A stretch of DNA of 64,000 nt. Source: Leishmania martiniquensis. Taxonomy: Eukaryota > Euglenozoa > Kinetoplastea > Trypanosomatida > Trypanosomatidae. The translations under genes were made by a program, and so were the position numbers. A model generated the notes under the pieces. It was not told where the DNA came from. It made no database searches and saw only the letters and a list, made by a program, of their open reading frames with translations. Shown one piece after another: positions 40,915-53,580 of this stretch; positions within the stretch are counted from its first letter, which is position 1, and every line of letters begins with the position of its first letter. Location: positions 629,692-693,691 of the forward strand of contig NC_090168.1 of the NCBI RefSeq assembly GCF_017916325.1, read 5' to 3'.

Positions 40915-43900
40915 GGCTCAGGTGGAGGGGATGCACAAAGAGGTGTAGGGCGAGCGTGAGCACGCGCCTCCTGCCTGCAGGTGCCGTATGCGCTGCTGCG
41001 CACAAGGCTAAGGATTTGTTTCCTTTTCGTTGCCGCATGCACGAACGGGCATGAGCGCAGTGTGGGCAAGTGGATTGCGTGAGCGCATGCGAAAGGCAGC
41101 AGAGGAGCTCGCTCTGAGCGTTCTGCACGCGGCACGGCAATCGTGAGACGTGCGCACGCGCATGGGAAGAAGACGGCTCGGCAGAAGCGCAGGGATGAGG
41201 TGGGATTCGCACGCATCCACGCAAACGCACATATGCATAGCTTTCTTTTTTTTATCGTTTCCGCTCGCCTGCTGCACATGGAGGGAGGGGGAAGGGGGAG
41301 GACGCCGGGAAGAGGTCGGCGCGCATGACACACGAGCAATGACGAGATGCATATATGTATGTACACACATGCACACGTCTGTGTGAGAGGGAAAGCCGCC
41401 CTTTTATCGTTAAAGAAGTCGGCAAAGGTGCAGAGGGGAAAAGAAATGCGGGGCGAGACGGAGAAGAAAAGCGTGCGGGAGAAGAGGGCTGAGGATGCAT
41501 GGAGTGAGAGGAGACAGCTAGGGGGGACTCTGAAGCGGAATCTGTGCCACTCGGGTGGCGTCTCTCCATCTCGAATGGCCCTGTCCTGCCCCGCTTCTCC
41601 CCTTTTCCTCTCTTCTCCTTTGGGGCAACGGCGTAGGCATGCGCGTTCGGTCACCTCGCTCACTCCGTTTGCTTCTCTTCTTTTTTGTTGTTTTCTTTTT
41701 CGTTTTACTATCATCCCTCTCTTCTCCAGCGAGCCTCTGCACCTTTACGATTCTGTCTTGGCGTCTTTTCTCCTCTTCTGCAAAGCTCTTCCCCCCCTCT
41801 TCTTCCTCCCTCCCCTCTCTCTCCCTCCTTGTCACATTTCTTTCTTTTCTTTTTTTTTGCAATTTGGCTCAGCGTTGTTGCCTGCATTTCTCTCCGTCTG
41901 CGAGTTACCGCACAATTATGTGTGTAAAGATATGTTTGGCAGAGATCTGTTTCTGTTGTTCTCTTCCACTGTCGCTCATGTTGTATTGGCCTTTGCTTGC
42001 CCCCCTCCCCTCCCCTCCCATCTTTCTCTCTCTCCCTCTTTCTCCTGAGGCATCACCCCTCCCCTCCCCTCTCTAAAGAGCGGAATGTGTGCGGGTATGC
42101 GTTCTTCTGCATGCATCAGGGTGAAGAGAGCTGCACGAGACACCGCCAGCGGTGCCAGGAGGTGTAGATGCGCATGTATGCGTACGTGCAGCCTCGTTTG
42201 TGTACCCCACCCCACCCCCATTTTACTCTTCTTCCCCGATTTAGTGCCACCTTGTTGTTGCAGTCCCCCTCTCCTCCTCTCCCTCACTTCTATGGATCAA
42301 ATGCTCAACAACTACTTTCCATGCATCGTGTTTTCTATCCTTTCATCCACCCCTCCTTTCGTGAGAGTTGCGGCTGCCGTTTTTCTCTTCTACTCTCTCC
42401 TCTCTCTCCATCAGTGTCGTACTCGCTCTATTGTCTTTTTTTTTTCGCTCTTCCCTGGTTTGGCCCCTCACCCCCCCCACCCTCTCTCTCTCGCTCCTTT
42501 TCCTCCTCCCTTTTCCCCACCCCCTCCCCCGGCGCGCCTTCAGACAAACTCATCAAGTAAAACTGAGAGAGGCCCACAGACAGACGCACCTGCGGAATCA
42601 CAATGTTTTTTTTTCTGCCGGCGCCCTTCCCATTTTTTAAAGCTTTTATCAAAATGTGTGTGTGTGTGTCTTTTCCCTCTTTCTTTCGCCACCCTCCTAT
42701 TGGGGCAACGTGGCCTGAGAGTGATGCGCACAGACGCCACTTGGACACATGCACGCTTACAGAGAGGCTCGTTTTCCCACCTCTCCCTGTTACGCATACA
42801 CAGACACAGACACATACACACTTACTATCGGATGTAGCGGAATCGCAAGAAAAGCGGGAGAAGGCTAGAATAGGTGCATCGATCTCTGATTCTCTTCCTC
42901 TCCTCCGCTTTCTCCCTCTTTTTTTTTGTTTTCGTCGACCCATTTCTTCTCATCTTGTGTCCGACATTTTCGTGTGTGCTTTTCGCTTCTCTGTCGTTTG
43001 TATTTCTCGGCGTCGTTTGTGGTTCAAAAAAGCACGACATACGCACATTGAACAACAACAGCAAAAAAAAAATGTATTGCACACATTAGCGCATGGTCGC
43101 ATATAGTTTCCTCTTTGGCTGTTTGTTTCTTCTGCTTTCTTTGCGTTTTTTCGTTTCTCCTTCTCTCGCTCTCTCTCGCCACTCCACCTCCCCCTTCCCC
43201 TCCCCCATTCTCACCTTTTCTACATGCATGGCAGTATGGGCTCTGACGTCGTCGTCGTCGATGATGATGGTGTGTTTGTTTGCGTAAGTGTGCGTGTGCG
43301 GGTGTGTATGGATGCGCGCGCCGCTGATGCGTTTTTTCCTTTCTGCGCTCCGTTTCATTTTCTTTTCGCCTATCGTGGTAACGTTTTTTTTCTGCCGTTC
43401 TTTTTTTTCGCGCTCCCTCCCTTCCTCCCCACCCCCTTCCCATCACCTCTTTTAGTTTTTTTTCGCTTGCCTTGTCAGCTTTCTTGGCTTTGATAGATGC
43501 ATTCATCGACGGAGCCTTTTTGATCCCCCACCCCACCCCACCACCACCCTCTTGCTGCATTCCGTTTTTTTTCTTTGGATTGGATTGGATTGCCTCGCTT
43601 GTTTGGCTTTTGTGCGTGTGTTGGCCTCTGTCTTCCACATCGATAGAGAAGGAGGAGGATAAGTGAAACACACACGCACACACTTTACACCTCTACTTGC
43701 ACGGTGTGTGTGTGTATATGGTCTCTTGTTACCGTGCTCTCCATATTGTTGCCGTTTTGTCGTTGGCGGCTTGTTTTTTTCCCTCCTGTGCGAGCTAGCT
43801 TCAGGTGCGTATGCTCTGCCTGTGTGCTCGCATAGGTGCGCGCGTGGTGCCGATGGGGTGCCACTACCCCTCTTCTCTTCTTCAGGTGTGTGCATGGCAG

Positions 43901-46900
43901 TCGCTAATGCTGCTGAGCGTTTATAGGTGAGAAAGAGGGGGAGGGGGGGCACATTCATGTCTTTTTTTCTTTGTCCCTTTTCTGGCATTGCCTTTTTTAT
44001 CCACCTACCGAGCACCTTTATTCGCTTATCCCTTGCGGATACCGCTTGTTCTCTCTGTGTCTAGTGCAGATATTGTGATATCGCTCATCTCTTGCCTTCC
44101 CTTCCAAGCGTTCTCTGTGCACCACTTCTGTTATTGGTGTGCGTGTGTGTGTGTGTGTATGCTCTGTTCTCATTGCCCCTTATGTTTGTGGTTGTCGCCG
44201 CTGTTGTTACTGTTCTCGCACAGCTCGTTTCGCCGCCTTCGTCTTGTTTTTCCTTTACGTGGTTGTTCTCTTCTTAACCCTAACCTTCGTGAGCGTATTC
44301 TCTTTTTTTCTCTTCTTCTCTGCTCAGCCGCCAAGGCTCCCTTTGCGGTCTGATTCGCGAGTATGCCCCGCATACATGGAAGGGAACACAGAAGTTAAGC
44401 CCCCCTCCCCCACACACACGAGCGCACGAAGGCTGTTCTTTAAAGGCCAAAGAGCTTGCCTCAAGCGATTTCGCAGATGCGCACCATGCGCGCAGACAAA
44501 CGCCTACACACAGAAGGTTACGATGCACTCATCGAAGAGTGCAGACGACGTTTCTTGCCGAAGAAAAGTGTAAAGAGAGATGAATGAGGATGCGAAGTGA
44601 GTTCTACTTGGCCATTTACGGGGTGAAGGGAGAGGCCAGGGGTGCTGTGAGGATGTCTCAGCGTCTCTCCTGCTCTCCTCTCTCCTCCTGAGGCGCATGT
44701 GATAGATCCCCTCTTCCGCTATCTCTGTTTTGTTTTGTGTGTGTTCTCTTCTTCTGATTTCTTGTCGCCCATTTCCCTGTCGTTTTTGGTTGGACATGCC
44801 GTGTGATCCTCCGCACGTTGATCTCGCTTGCTGGCTTAGTTTTCGTTCTGCGCTCCGTATTCTTCTCAAAGATACCTCTCCAAGATGGCGCTCATTTCGC
44901 CCTCTCTTTTTTGTTTGTTTACTTCATCGCTTATCGCCTTGAACCTTTTCTCCCTCCCTCCGCGCTACCCTCTGCCCTCTGCCCTCCCTCCCCAAGGTCG
45001 GGTCCAGGTTTCCTCTCGGCCGCTCGCTTTCTTTTTTTCTGTACTTCCGTCTTCACATACAGTTGAGACGTCCATACATATGCGCGTGTGTGTTGGTGCG
45101 TAGGTGGATCTTGACGTGTGGAAAAAGTTCTGCGGCCAGGATCGCTGCCGCACGCACCGCGTGCACGGCCTTGTGTATTCGTGTGGCGTGCGTGCATGCG
45201 TATGTCTGTGTACGGGCAGGTATGTATATGCGTGCGCATGTGTTCCTGGGCCACTGTTTCCCCTGCTTACAACCCAGCCATCTCCCCGCCTCAGCCACCT
45301 CCCCCCGCGCGCTACTTTCGACCTGCTCCTTTCTTCACTCCCTTTTCTATTCACTCCCTGCACTTCTTGCCGTCGCTGTTTTTGGTTAGGCCTAAGCGCA
45401 CCAGCGAGCTGCTGTGGCTGTTTCACTCTTGGGGGAAAAGATGACCTGATGGAGAGAGAGAAACGAGAGGCGGGTGGTAAAAAAAAATTTTCAGTGGTCT
45501 CTCCAAGCAGCGCATGGCGTCTTTCTTCTTTTTTTGTTGTGTGTGTGAGGGGGGAGGCTCACCGTTGTCGCTGTGCCCCCGCTCCGCCACACGCACTGGA
45601 AGAGAGAGAAGCTTCGAAATCGTTTGAACGGGGAAACGTTTGGGGAAATAGGCGAAAAGGGAGTAAAGTAAGAGTGATACGGATAGCGGAAGCTCCGTAT
45701 TTCTTCGTCCACGCTGAGGCGAGAGAAATCACGGCTGCGGAAGTAGGGCAGGGGAGTAGCAAGAGAAGAAAAGGGGTGGATGGGCGACGATTCCGAAGAG
45801 GATGAACTGAGGAGGGAGAGAGGAGGGATGCTTTCTGCTGACCCACACCCAACCCCATCGCTCTCTCTTTCCCCGTCCCTTTTCCCTCCCTTGCGTCTCG
45901 TTTCCACGGCGCCATTGCAGCCCGTTTCGTCATCACTTGTAGCTAGCCTAACGTATCACTTATTTCGAATCTCTGCTTCTTCATCAGTGTGAGTTACCTT
46001 CGCCCCCCCATCACCGCCACGACCTGCCCGGCGAATCATGCACAAGTAAGATGGACAATGTTGGCATCTAGAGCTGCTTTTGTAAAAAGGCTCGGGCTCC
46101 TGAGTTTTTCCTGTGCGATCGTGTGTGTGTGAGTGAGTGTATGTGTGTGTGCGTGTTTGTGCTTGTTTTTATGGAGAACATTTTTTTCCTCGCAAACTGC
46201 GTCCTTCTTCCCCCCACCCCTCCTCTTTTTTCATTCGAGTGCGCGACTCTCCTCCAACCCCCCAACCCTCTTGCTCTGACAGCAACACAGGTATGTGTAT
46301 ACCTGTGGACATCCGCGGTGTGCACGTAAAGAAAAGTGTGCGCGCGTCCTCTTCCTCGCCTCTCTTTCTCGCTTCTCCTCTGCCACCGCTTCTCTCGCTG
46401 TTGATGGGATGGGCCTTTTTCTTCCTCTTCGATCACCACGTATACGAGCACATGCCCCTTCTCGGTGCTTTTCGCAGTTGTCTCACTCAGAGCCTCCAGG
46501 CTTATCTCCGCCCTCCCCTCTCCCTCGAGCGTGAGCCTCTTCTTTTCGTCGCCCCTGTTGCTGCGGTTCCTGCTGCCCACTTCTCCGAAACGTCTCTACT
46601 TCTCTTCGTCCTCTCCGCCAGCACCGCGGAGGCATTCTTCCTCTCCTTTCCCTCGCCTACTGAATGTGAAGCAGTAAAGGACAGGGAATCGTGCAACGGG
46701 TGGAAAGGGACGGTGAGGCGAGGGTAGGTGAGCCAGCAATGGGAAAGCGAGGCGAGCGCGATAGGCCACGAAGAAGGGGATGAGAAAGCCATATCCGCAG
46801 CAGATGCTCTTCGATGGAATCGCTTCCGCGCTGTGTGTCTGACTTCTTCGGTCATGGCAGCGGCAAGCATATATATATATACATCTTTTTGCGTGCTGCG

Positions 46901-49900
46901 CTTTGAGATTGCGTGCCGCGCTCAGCCCCCGTCCCGATTCACATCGAATGTGGAGAGAAGCGAAGGAGATTTGCGCGCGCTCGGTGGCCCGAAAGGAGCT
47001 GCGAATGGAACGGAGAAGCCGTGAAGGCCTTGTGGTGTGCAGCAAGAGGGACAACACGATGAGGCAGCATAGAGCGAGGAAAGCCTTTTTGAGATCGTGA
47101 TGCTGAACGGAGACCGAAGCACGCAGAGGTGTCAGCGTCGACAGCATGCTTTCAGTGCGTACCTCCCTCCCCTCTCTTCTGCCGCTTTGATGTTGTGGGC
47201 ACTTCCGGCTAGGCTCCCCCTATCCTTCCCCACTTCGATGCTGAGGTTCTCAGTTTGGGTTGTCGGCAGACGGTGTCGTCTAGGCTGTTGTGATGCTTGT
47301 GTTTGGCATCTCTGTGGCCTGTGGTTTCCGTGTACGTGTGTGCGTTGGTGTCATTCTGCATCTCTGAGCCCCCCCTCACACACACACACCTCCTCTTCCA
47401 ACGCACGCACGTCTTCTTTTCGTCTTGCGCCTTTTTGTCCTTTTTAAGGAAGACACCGCCCGTGTGTCTGTGCAACCCTATCTGTGCTTGTGTTCAGGCG
47501 CTTGGCTGTGTGCGTGTCCTGCCTGGCCAACATCACTCCACTCGTGTGCGCGCAAGTGTGGTCTCTCTCTGTATGCGTCTTGTAAGTACTGTACGTGTCT
47601 ATGTGTGTTTGTCCGGGTCTGTGCCTGCGTTGCTTCAATGCTGCAGCTCCTCCCGGAAAGTTCGCCACACTGAATCTTTCTCCTTTCTTGCCATCTTCTT
47701 GTGCTGATTGCATAGATCCCTCGACGCTCTCTTTGTCTCCCTTTCTTGTTGACGTTGTTGTTCGCATTTTCCATTAATTTTTTTTCTTCGTCTACCACCA
47801 CCATCACCCTCTTTCTTCGGGCGTGCCTTTAGGGGTGCTCTGTTCATTGCAACCGCTTTTTGCAGTGTGTGTGTGCAGTATCTGCGGTCATCCACAAGCT
47901 AACTGTTCTTGATTTTTTTCGCTTCTTGCTTGCTGTCGGCTGGTCGGTGTTTCTTGCGCGTACCTTGTCTACGAGGGTGCTGGTGGGGGTCAGTTGAGGG
48001 GGAGAAGAGGGGTGGGGTGATGTCTGTCCCTCTCTGCACCCCACCATCGCCACCAACGTTCTCCTGCTTATCCACCACCACACCCTCCTCCTACTCTGTC
48101 TATTTTACATCAAGGTTGTGCCGTCTCGCTGCTCCTCGTCCTTACGCCTATACCAACGAGTTATGCACCACCACCACCGCCACCAGCAGCACTATCGGCG
48201 TGTCGCGCGTGCTGTGTTTCGCATTTCGTGTTGCTCTTTTTCGTCGCGGTCTCTTCCCGTTTCTCGTCGTCTCATTTCACCCACCCATAGAGACGTACGC
48301 CTCTGTTATGCTCACCGCTCAAGCGCGACCGTATTTCGCTCGCTCGCTTTCCCTTTTCTCCCTCTCCCCTCGTTCTTACGAGACAACGCACACGCGTGTA
48401 CGGGTGAGTTGTCAGCCGCAGCGACGAGGCAATGGTAGAGAGAGAACGATTGAGCGGAGGCGCTAAAGGTGACGGAAATGGCGACAACGGAGTGCAAACG
48501 CATCCGCGAAAGGACAAAAAAACGAGAAACCGGCGACGCACCCTCTCATTTAACAGAGACTTTTTTCTTCGCCTTTCCCCTCCCCTCTCTCCCCCCTCCA
48601 TCATTCACCGCTTCCGGAAGGAAACGATTGGCATCCATCACCTGCACGTTTGTTTAACGCACACACAGAGAGAGAGAGAGAGACAGACGCAAGCGTAGCT
48701 TGTGCACACACGTGCCGCGCCTCAGCGCTGTACCCTTCTTGTGCGCGAAGGTGGTGTGAAAAGGGGGGGAGAGGCGTGGTGGTCATCATTAGGTGTCGCC
48801 GATGTGTGGGCTACTTATTTTTTCCCCGATTGTTTTTTATTTGGTGTTTCGGCGTATTCAGAGAAAATGAAAGAGATCCGAGTAAACACACGCACGCAGT
48901 CAGACATACAGTTCACGACGGGATGCCAGCCGGCTCCCCGGGAAAGCTCGATTCCGATTCTGTATCGCTGTCATATGTGCAGAAGAGAGTGCAGATATGT
49001 CGGGACATATCCACCAGCGCACACGAAAGGAAAAGAAGCGGTGTATGCTTTCCCTTTTTCTTGCGGCTTCATCGCCCGTTTCCGAAGCCACGTCGAATGC
49101 CTTGTCTCTCTCTCTATCTATTTGTGTTTGTGTGCGTAAGTGTATCGATCAGCTTCTGTGAGTCGCCGCCCACTCTTCTTTCGGCTTCTTTTCTTTTTTC
49201 CCGCCCCTTAGCAGCTCTGTGAGGCACACAGAGACGAAATGTACAGGAGAAAGAAGACATCTGAGCTTTTACTTCCTAAATCCTTTTTACCTCTTCTTAG
49301 TAGTCAATCATACCCTCGACGTCGTCTGCTTTCTTTCGGTTTCGCCGGGCTTTCTGTGTGTGTATGTATGCGTGTCCGTGTGTGTGTGTGTGCGCGTGAG
49401 CGAACATCATCCCTGTTCTTTTATCTTCTTCCCCCCATCCCTTCATGTCTTTTTTTACGGCAGCAGAAGCAGTGAAAACAGCTCCCCCTCCTACACTCCC
49501 CCTCCCCCCTTCACACACACACACACGCACAGGCATACGGCCCAGCGGCACTTGTGTGCCTTTCAGAAGTCCCCTCTTCGCGGACGTTACATTTTCTTTC
49601 CCCCGATGGGGGACTCATTCTTTTGGCTGTTTTCTTCATGTGTGCGTTTGTGTGTTGTTCGTTTTATAAGTTGTTCTTTGTTGCTCTCTCATCTTTTTGT
49701 CTGTGTGTATTGGGGCGTGTCTTTTTCTCTTGCCTTGCGCATTGCCTCTTCGGGTGGTGAGCGTCTGCGTGTACCTCTGCGCAGGCGCCGATGCCGCTTT
49801 GCTGGGTCTTTTCGCCTATACACTTGCCGACGCACAAATGTGCGCAAGCGCCAACAAGTCGCCATAATCTGGGTTTGGGTACGCCGCAGCACGCCTCTGA

Positions 49901-50779
49901 AGACAAGGGTGAAGAAAGGAGTCCGCAAGCATGAAAGCGAAAAACGCGCACACACATGCGCGCGAAAAAAAAAGCTTCCTAGAGGCCCTTTTGTGAGGAG
50001 TGCTGCATGCGGCCCTGCCCTCTCTCTCGCGCTCTCGCTCGCTCGCTCGCTCCATGTAGCTCGGCCTCTGTCCCGCCCCCTTCGTGCCTACACGCATGAC
50101 AGATATACAAGTAAGCAAATAAAAAGAGAGACACCGTTGCAGCAATGTACCACAGGTGATGTTTCTTTGCATTGTGTATTTTCTATCGGTCTTATTTTCC
50201 CTTTTCGCCCTGTTCCGTGTGCTCCTCTTCGCAGCTCGTCGTTGGCTTGCCATGAGCCCTGTCGCTAGAGCAAGTACGGCTGCAGCTTCCGTGAGTCTTC
50301 GTCGCTCGCTTGCCTGTCAGCTCTCCGGCTTCCCCCCTGCCCGCCCCCCCCTCTTTTCCCTTCATCCTCCTCTTCTCAAGTCATCGTCCTTCTCCTCATA
50401 CGCTAGCATCGATTACGTGTTGTTGTTTTATATATATATATCCGTCTGTCACCCTCCCTCTTGGTTTGACTAGCCGAGTGTGCAAATTTTAGAGCGCGTG
50501 CCATATGCGCGTAGGCGCGGGGAATGGAGCCGCTTACTTCCCGCCCTTTCTCCTCAACGCCCTGTGCAGATGAGGCCAGATTCGTGGAGGAAAGGGGAGC
50601 GGCGTGGAAGGGGGACCGGAAAAGAAGGGGGTAGGGCTCAATAGCACACGTGCTTGCGAAGGTGCTTTTCCTTGAACTCTTTCGTCTCTGCGCCTTTGCT
50701 TCTTCCACACTACCCACGCTGAATGATGTTGACCACACCAATGTGCGGTATCATGTGGAGGGAGGACGAGGGAGGGGGG
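40915..50779. other. Large gene-poor region, left part (pyrimidine-rich)
   Basis: Nearly 10 kb of C/T-rich sequence with purine-rich patches (41280-41530, 45440-45840, 46660-47110) and (TG)n/(CA)n runs (42655-42668, 44140-44158, 49505-49525). TA runs lie at 46869-46881 and 50431-50441. All open frames have Phe/Leu/Ser/Cys-rich (+) or Arg/Lys/Glu/Gly-rich (-) low-complexity composition expected of C/T tracts. I see no gene. Confidence 0.6.
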
Positions 50780-50993
50780 CGGTGCCCACACTCTCTGAAA
50801 GGAGGAAGCCACGCTAGCCGTGCAGCCTGCCTGCCCCCTCCCTCAGAGACACAGTTGCAGACGGTTTCGTGTCGGCAGAGAGGGCTGGACTTGGGGTGTG
50901 CCAAAGAGATGTGCGGTCATGGGCACGGTTGGGCTCGCTCATGGCGACTCGTGCCAACGATTCATCACATAACCGCACCCACTGACTTCATCT

Positions 50994-51038
50994 CTGCGTT
51001 TGCTTCGCTCCAGTGGTGTGAAGCGTAATCCTGGACCC
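50994..51038 (+). pseudogene. Decayed 2A-like peptide coding segment
   Basis: Fifteen codons reading LRLLRSSGVKRNPGP. NPGP is intact at 51027-51038; the preceding acidic D and E of the 2A consensus are absent. A TAA occurs in the same frame shortly upstream and a TGA shortly downstream. It lies where 2A is found in ingi/L1Tc, before the endonuclease. Confidence 0.6.
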
Positions 51039-52543
51039 CAGCCTGCACTGCGTGCAGAGGAACTTCAGTGAGTTTAACGATGCCATACAGCGCCGGCCGG
51101 CCCGGCTCCCTCGGCTCATCTTCGATGGGGGCCTGTGTCTTGCAAGGGACGAATGTTGCCTCGCCCTCCACATACACAGAGGGCCTGTAAGGCGTTTGGT
51201 CTGCCGAATTTGCCAACCCGCTGAAGCCACTAGAGAGAAGCGCAGCGGGGGTGCCTCCGCGCTTGTACCCCAGCCATACTTGTGGATGCGCATGGGCCTC
51301 TCTCTGTCTTCTAAAGGACGATGTTGCAGCAGAGTTGATGCCCAGCTCTGCTGCGATGACCCTTCTCCGGACTTTACGCCCATCATGATACCTCTGAAGG
51401 GGCATCGTGGCAAGGGAAGTTCACCATCAGATAAGATGTGGCATCGCAGCCACGCTTCGCATCTGTCAGTATGCGCGACAACTCGCAGCACCCGATGAGG
51501 CACGCGAGGCGACCACACCAGCGAGCCGGAGCTCCTTTGAAGCAATCGTTCAGTTAAATGCGCGACACCTGCGGATGAACACAATATCTTGGCATGGCGC
51601 CTGAAGCCAAGGCCATTTTCTGGTTACAAAAGGTGCGGGAAGCTGTGCAGCGCCGTGATGGCCGACTGAATGAACGCAGCGCCGGTGCCCAACGCAGTAG
51701 CAGAGTAACGAAAGGCGCGCGAATTTTAGAGTGCCGCGCTGACCCCAACCACACCGACAGCCCGAAAGTGCACCAGGAAGGGAAAGCAAAACTGCCCCAG
51801 CGCTGGCGCGCACCGTAGCCCACTCTCGCGCGCAACGCCACTCGACGGAACTCAAGGAGCAGGTAAGCATTTATAAGTAGCCTGGCTGCCTAGATCACAA
51901 GGGGCGTTTTCCCCATCTGGCAGAGCTGCGGACGGACTGCTCTAGAAGACAAAGCTGGTGCGATTCGAAGCTGCTCACAAGAATGTGCCGCCAATCTTCT
52001 CGCACGCATCGCCGTCCCTGGGTTTGGTGCATGAAAGCACTCCACCGCCGCCCGAAGAAGAGATGCCGTCCTGCAGCATCCTTGCCTACCCCCGACAACG
52101 GTCCTAGACCAACGAGCACGCACGCAGAGGCTCTTCATCCCCTGAGCCCCACCACCTACCCCTGTGTGGACTGCGTGGGCGCGCCAACAAGAAGGCGGCC
52201 GCCTCTTCTCCGTGGGAGAGGGCAGAAGCTCAACACGCTGGTGACGAGGCAGAAGCAGAGGCCAGCGCGACATCGAGCAGCCCTGCTCTGCGCCCACGCG
52301 AGACTTGACCCCACGCGGCTCCAGCCGTTCCCGAAGGATAAGCTTGAGATGGGGCCTCGTGAAGTCCACTGCGGCGCCGCCACGGACCTGAACGAAGTCG
52401 AGTGTGAGCGTTTCAACGCCCTCATGATAGCGGGCAGGAGAGCGCCGCTGGGCGTTCACAGAGAGAGGGCCCCGACCGGCTACGTCTCTCCTGCATGGAG
52501 GGAGGAATCTCCAGTGTACCCCTCCTAAGGCCGTGCAAGCCCC

Positions 52544-53135
52544 GTGGTGGGCCCTTGCCTTACCGCGCCAGTGACACTTGGCAGCCATCTTTGCCCGTTA
52601 CTCAAACGTATCATGTCAGCGAGCATGCAATCATGTGGAAGGAAAGTTCGAGTCACAGCAATCTCGTTTTTGCCGTCAGCATTCCGCCGCAGAAGCCCTG
52701 GACTGGCTCCTCCACCAGTCGGCCTAGCGGCACCCAGCTGCAATGGGACGAGCAGCGCTTCGGAACAAAGTTTGCGTGTTGGTCTCATTAGACGACAGCG
52801 CTGTCACAAGAGCACTGAGGAGGCTCAGCAGAACCCCGCCGCGTCCCTCCAGGGTGATGGATATCTCAGAAGAGCGTCGCCCCTGCGCTCGCTTCGAGGA
52901 TAGAATCAGCAAGGTGGCGGTGCTTGCTTTCAGTGCCTCGCAGCGATGTGCCGGCGGCCATCTTTTCGTCACGATTGTGGCGGGCCCGCTGCGTGAGCCG
53001 CGCCGCAACAGTTCCGGCCTGCATCACGTCTTCGTTGCTGGCGAACTCACCGTTCGCCCGTCTCTCACCAGTAATGCTGCCATACGTGCTACGCTGCAGT
53101 TCGCCCTCTGTGTCGGGGGAAGGGGGCGGGTATAG
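52544..53135 (+). pseudogene. Broken reverse-transcriptase domain of a LINE
   Basis: Two frames, 52544-52730 and 52743-53135, carry consecutive RT blocks in the right order: the P-V-T-L-x-S finger block, F-R-x-x-R-S, the D-R-x-x-K-V strand before the GVPQG position, and the catalytic-loop region with VAGE in place of F/Y-A-D-D. A frameshift separates the first and second halves. Spacing and the residues after the catalytic loop (IRATLQFAL) fit L1Tc/ingi as I recall it. No functional enzyme can be made. Confidence 0.68.
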
Positions 53136-53580
53136 GAGGTTGAGACGCCTTTCGCGAAGCCAAGCGCCTCTTGCTAAGGCAATGTACACATCGCTTGCTG
53201 CGCGCACCTCCTTACAGCAGGGCCCCTGCCCATGCCTCCTCAGCATGAGCTAAAGGTCCAGGGCGGCATTGCTGAACAACGTGCAGAGCGTATCCCAGTC
53301 GTCACGGTCTCGCTTGCCAAGCTGAGGGCAGTCTGCTCGCAGGAATGGAGGTGGTGAAAGGGGCTTTCTCTGCGCTTCCTACCTCGCCGTGATTCAGAGC
53401 CGCACCCTCTGTTCACGCTAACGCCAAAGCCGTCGCAGCGGGCACGCCACCATAGGGGGAGGCAGCAGCGACCTACTCGAAGAGGCGGATCTGCCGCCGA
53501 CCAGCTCCATAGTGGTGCTGCGCCACACTCGCCTGTACACCCACGTAGCCACGCAAGGGAGCTGACTTGCACATGCGATG

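Larger units (their letters stand above)
50780..53580 (+). mobile_element. Degenerate ingi/L1Tc-type LINE remnant (DIRE-like)
   Basis: A block of about 2.8 kb without C/T bias. It opens with a signature-like GTGCC (50782) and AGGAAGCC (50803), shared with the SIDER-like copies. At 50994-51038 one frame reads LRLLRSSGVKRNPGP, a decayed form of the 2A peptide (consensus G-D-V-E-x-NPGP) found at the N-terminus of ingi/L1Tc proteins. An endonuclease-like GGASALV segment lies at 51238-51267. Reverse-transcriptase motifs follow in the same orientation: PVTLGSHLCPLLKRI at 52568-52612, FRRRS at 52682-52696, FEDRISKVAV at 52893-52922 and GLHHVFVAGELTV at about 53016-53054, where the catalytic F/Y-A-D-D is V-A-G-E. 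The frames change between motifs and stops interrupt, so it is inactive. The ends are approximate and RNase H is not clear. Confidence 0.72.

Noticed and set aside
44274..44285. Telomere-like TTAACCCTAACC
   Set aside because: Only about two repeat units; too short to be an interstitial telomere and expected by chance in C/T-rich DNA.
49219..50268. 349-residue + open frame
   Set aside because: Contains the (TG)n, (CA)n and C/T tract translations (poly His/Thr, Ser/Leu/Phe runs) and shows no coding bias or domain.
51890..52588. 232-residue minus-strand open frame
   Set aside because: Antisense to the LINE remnant, whose 2A-like and reverse-transcriptase traces are all on the + strand.
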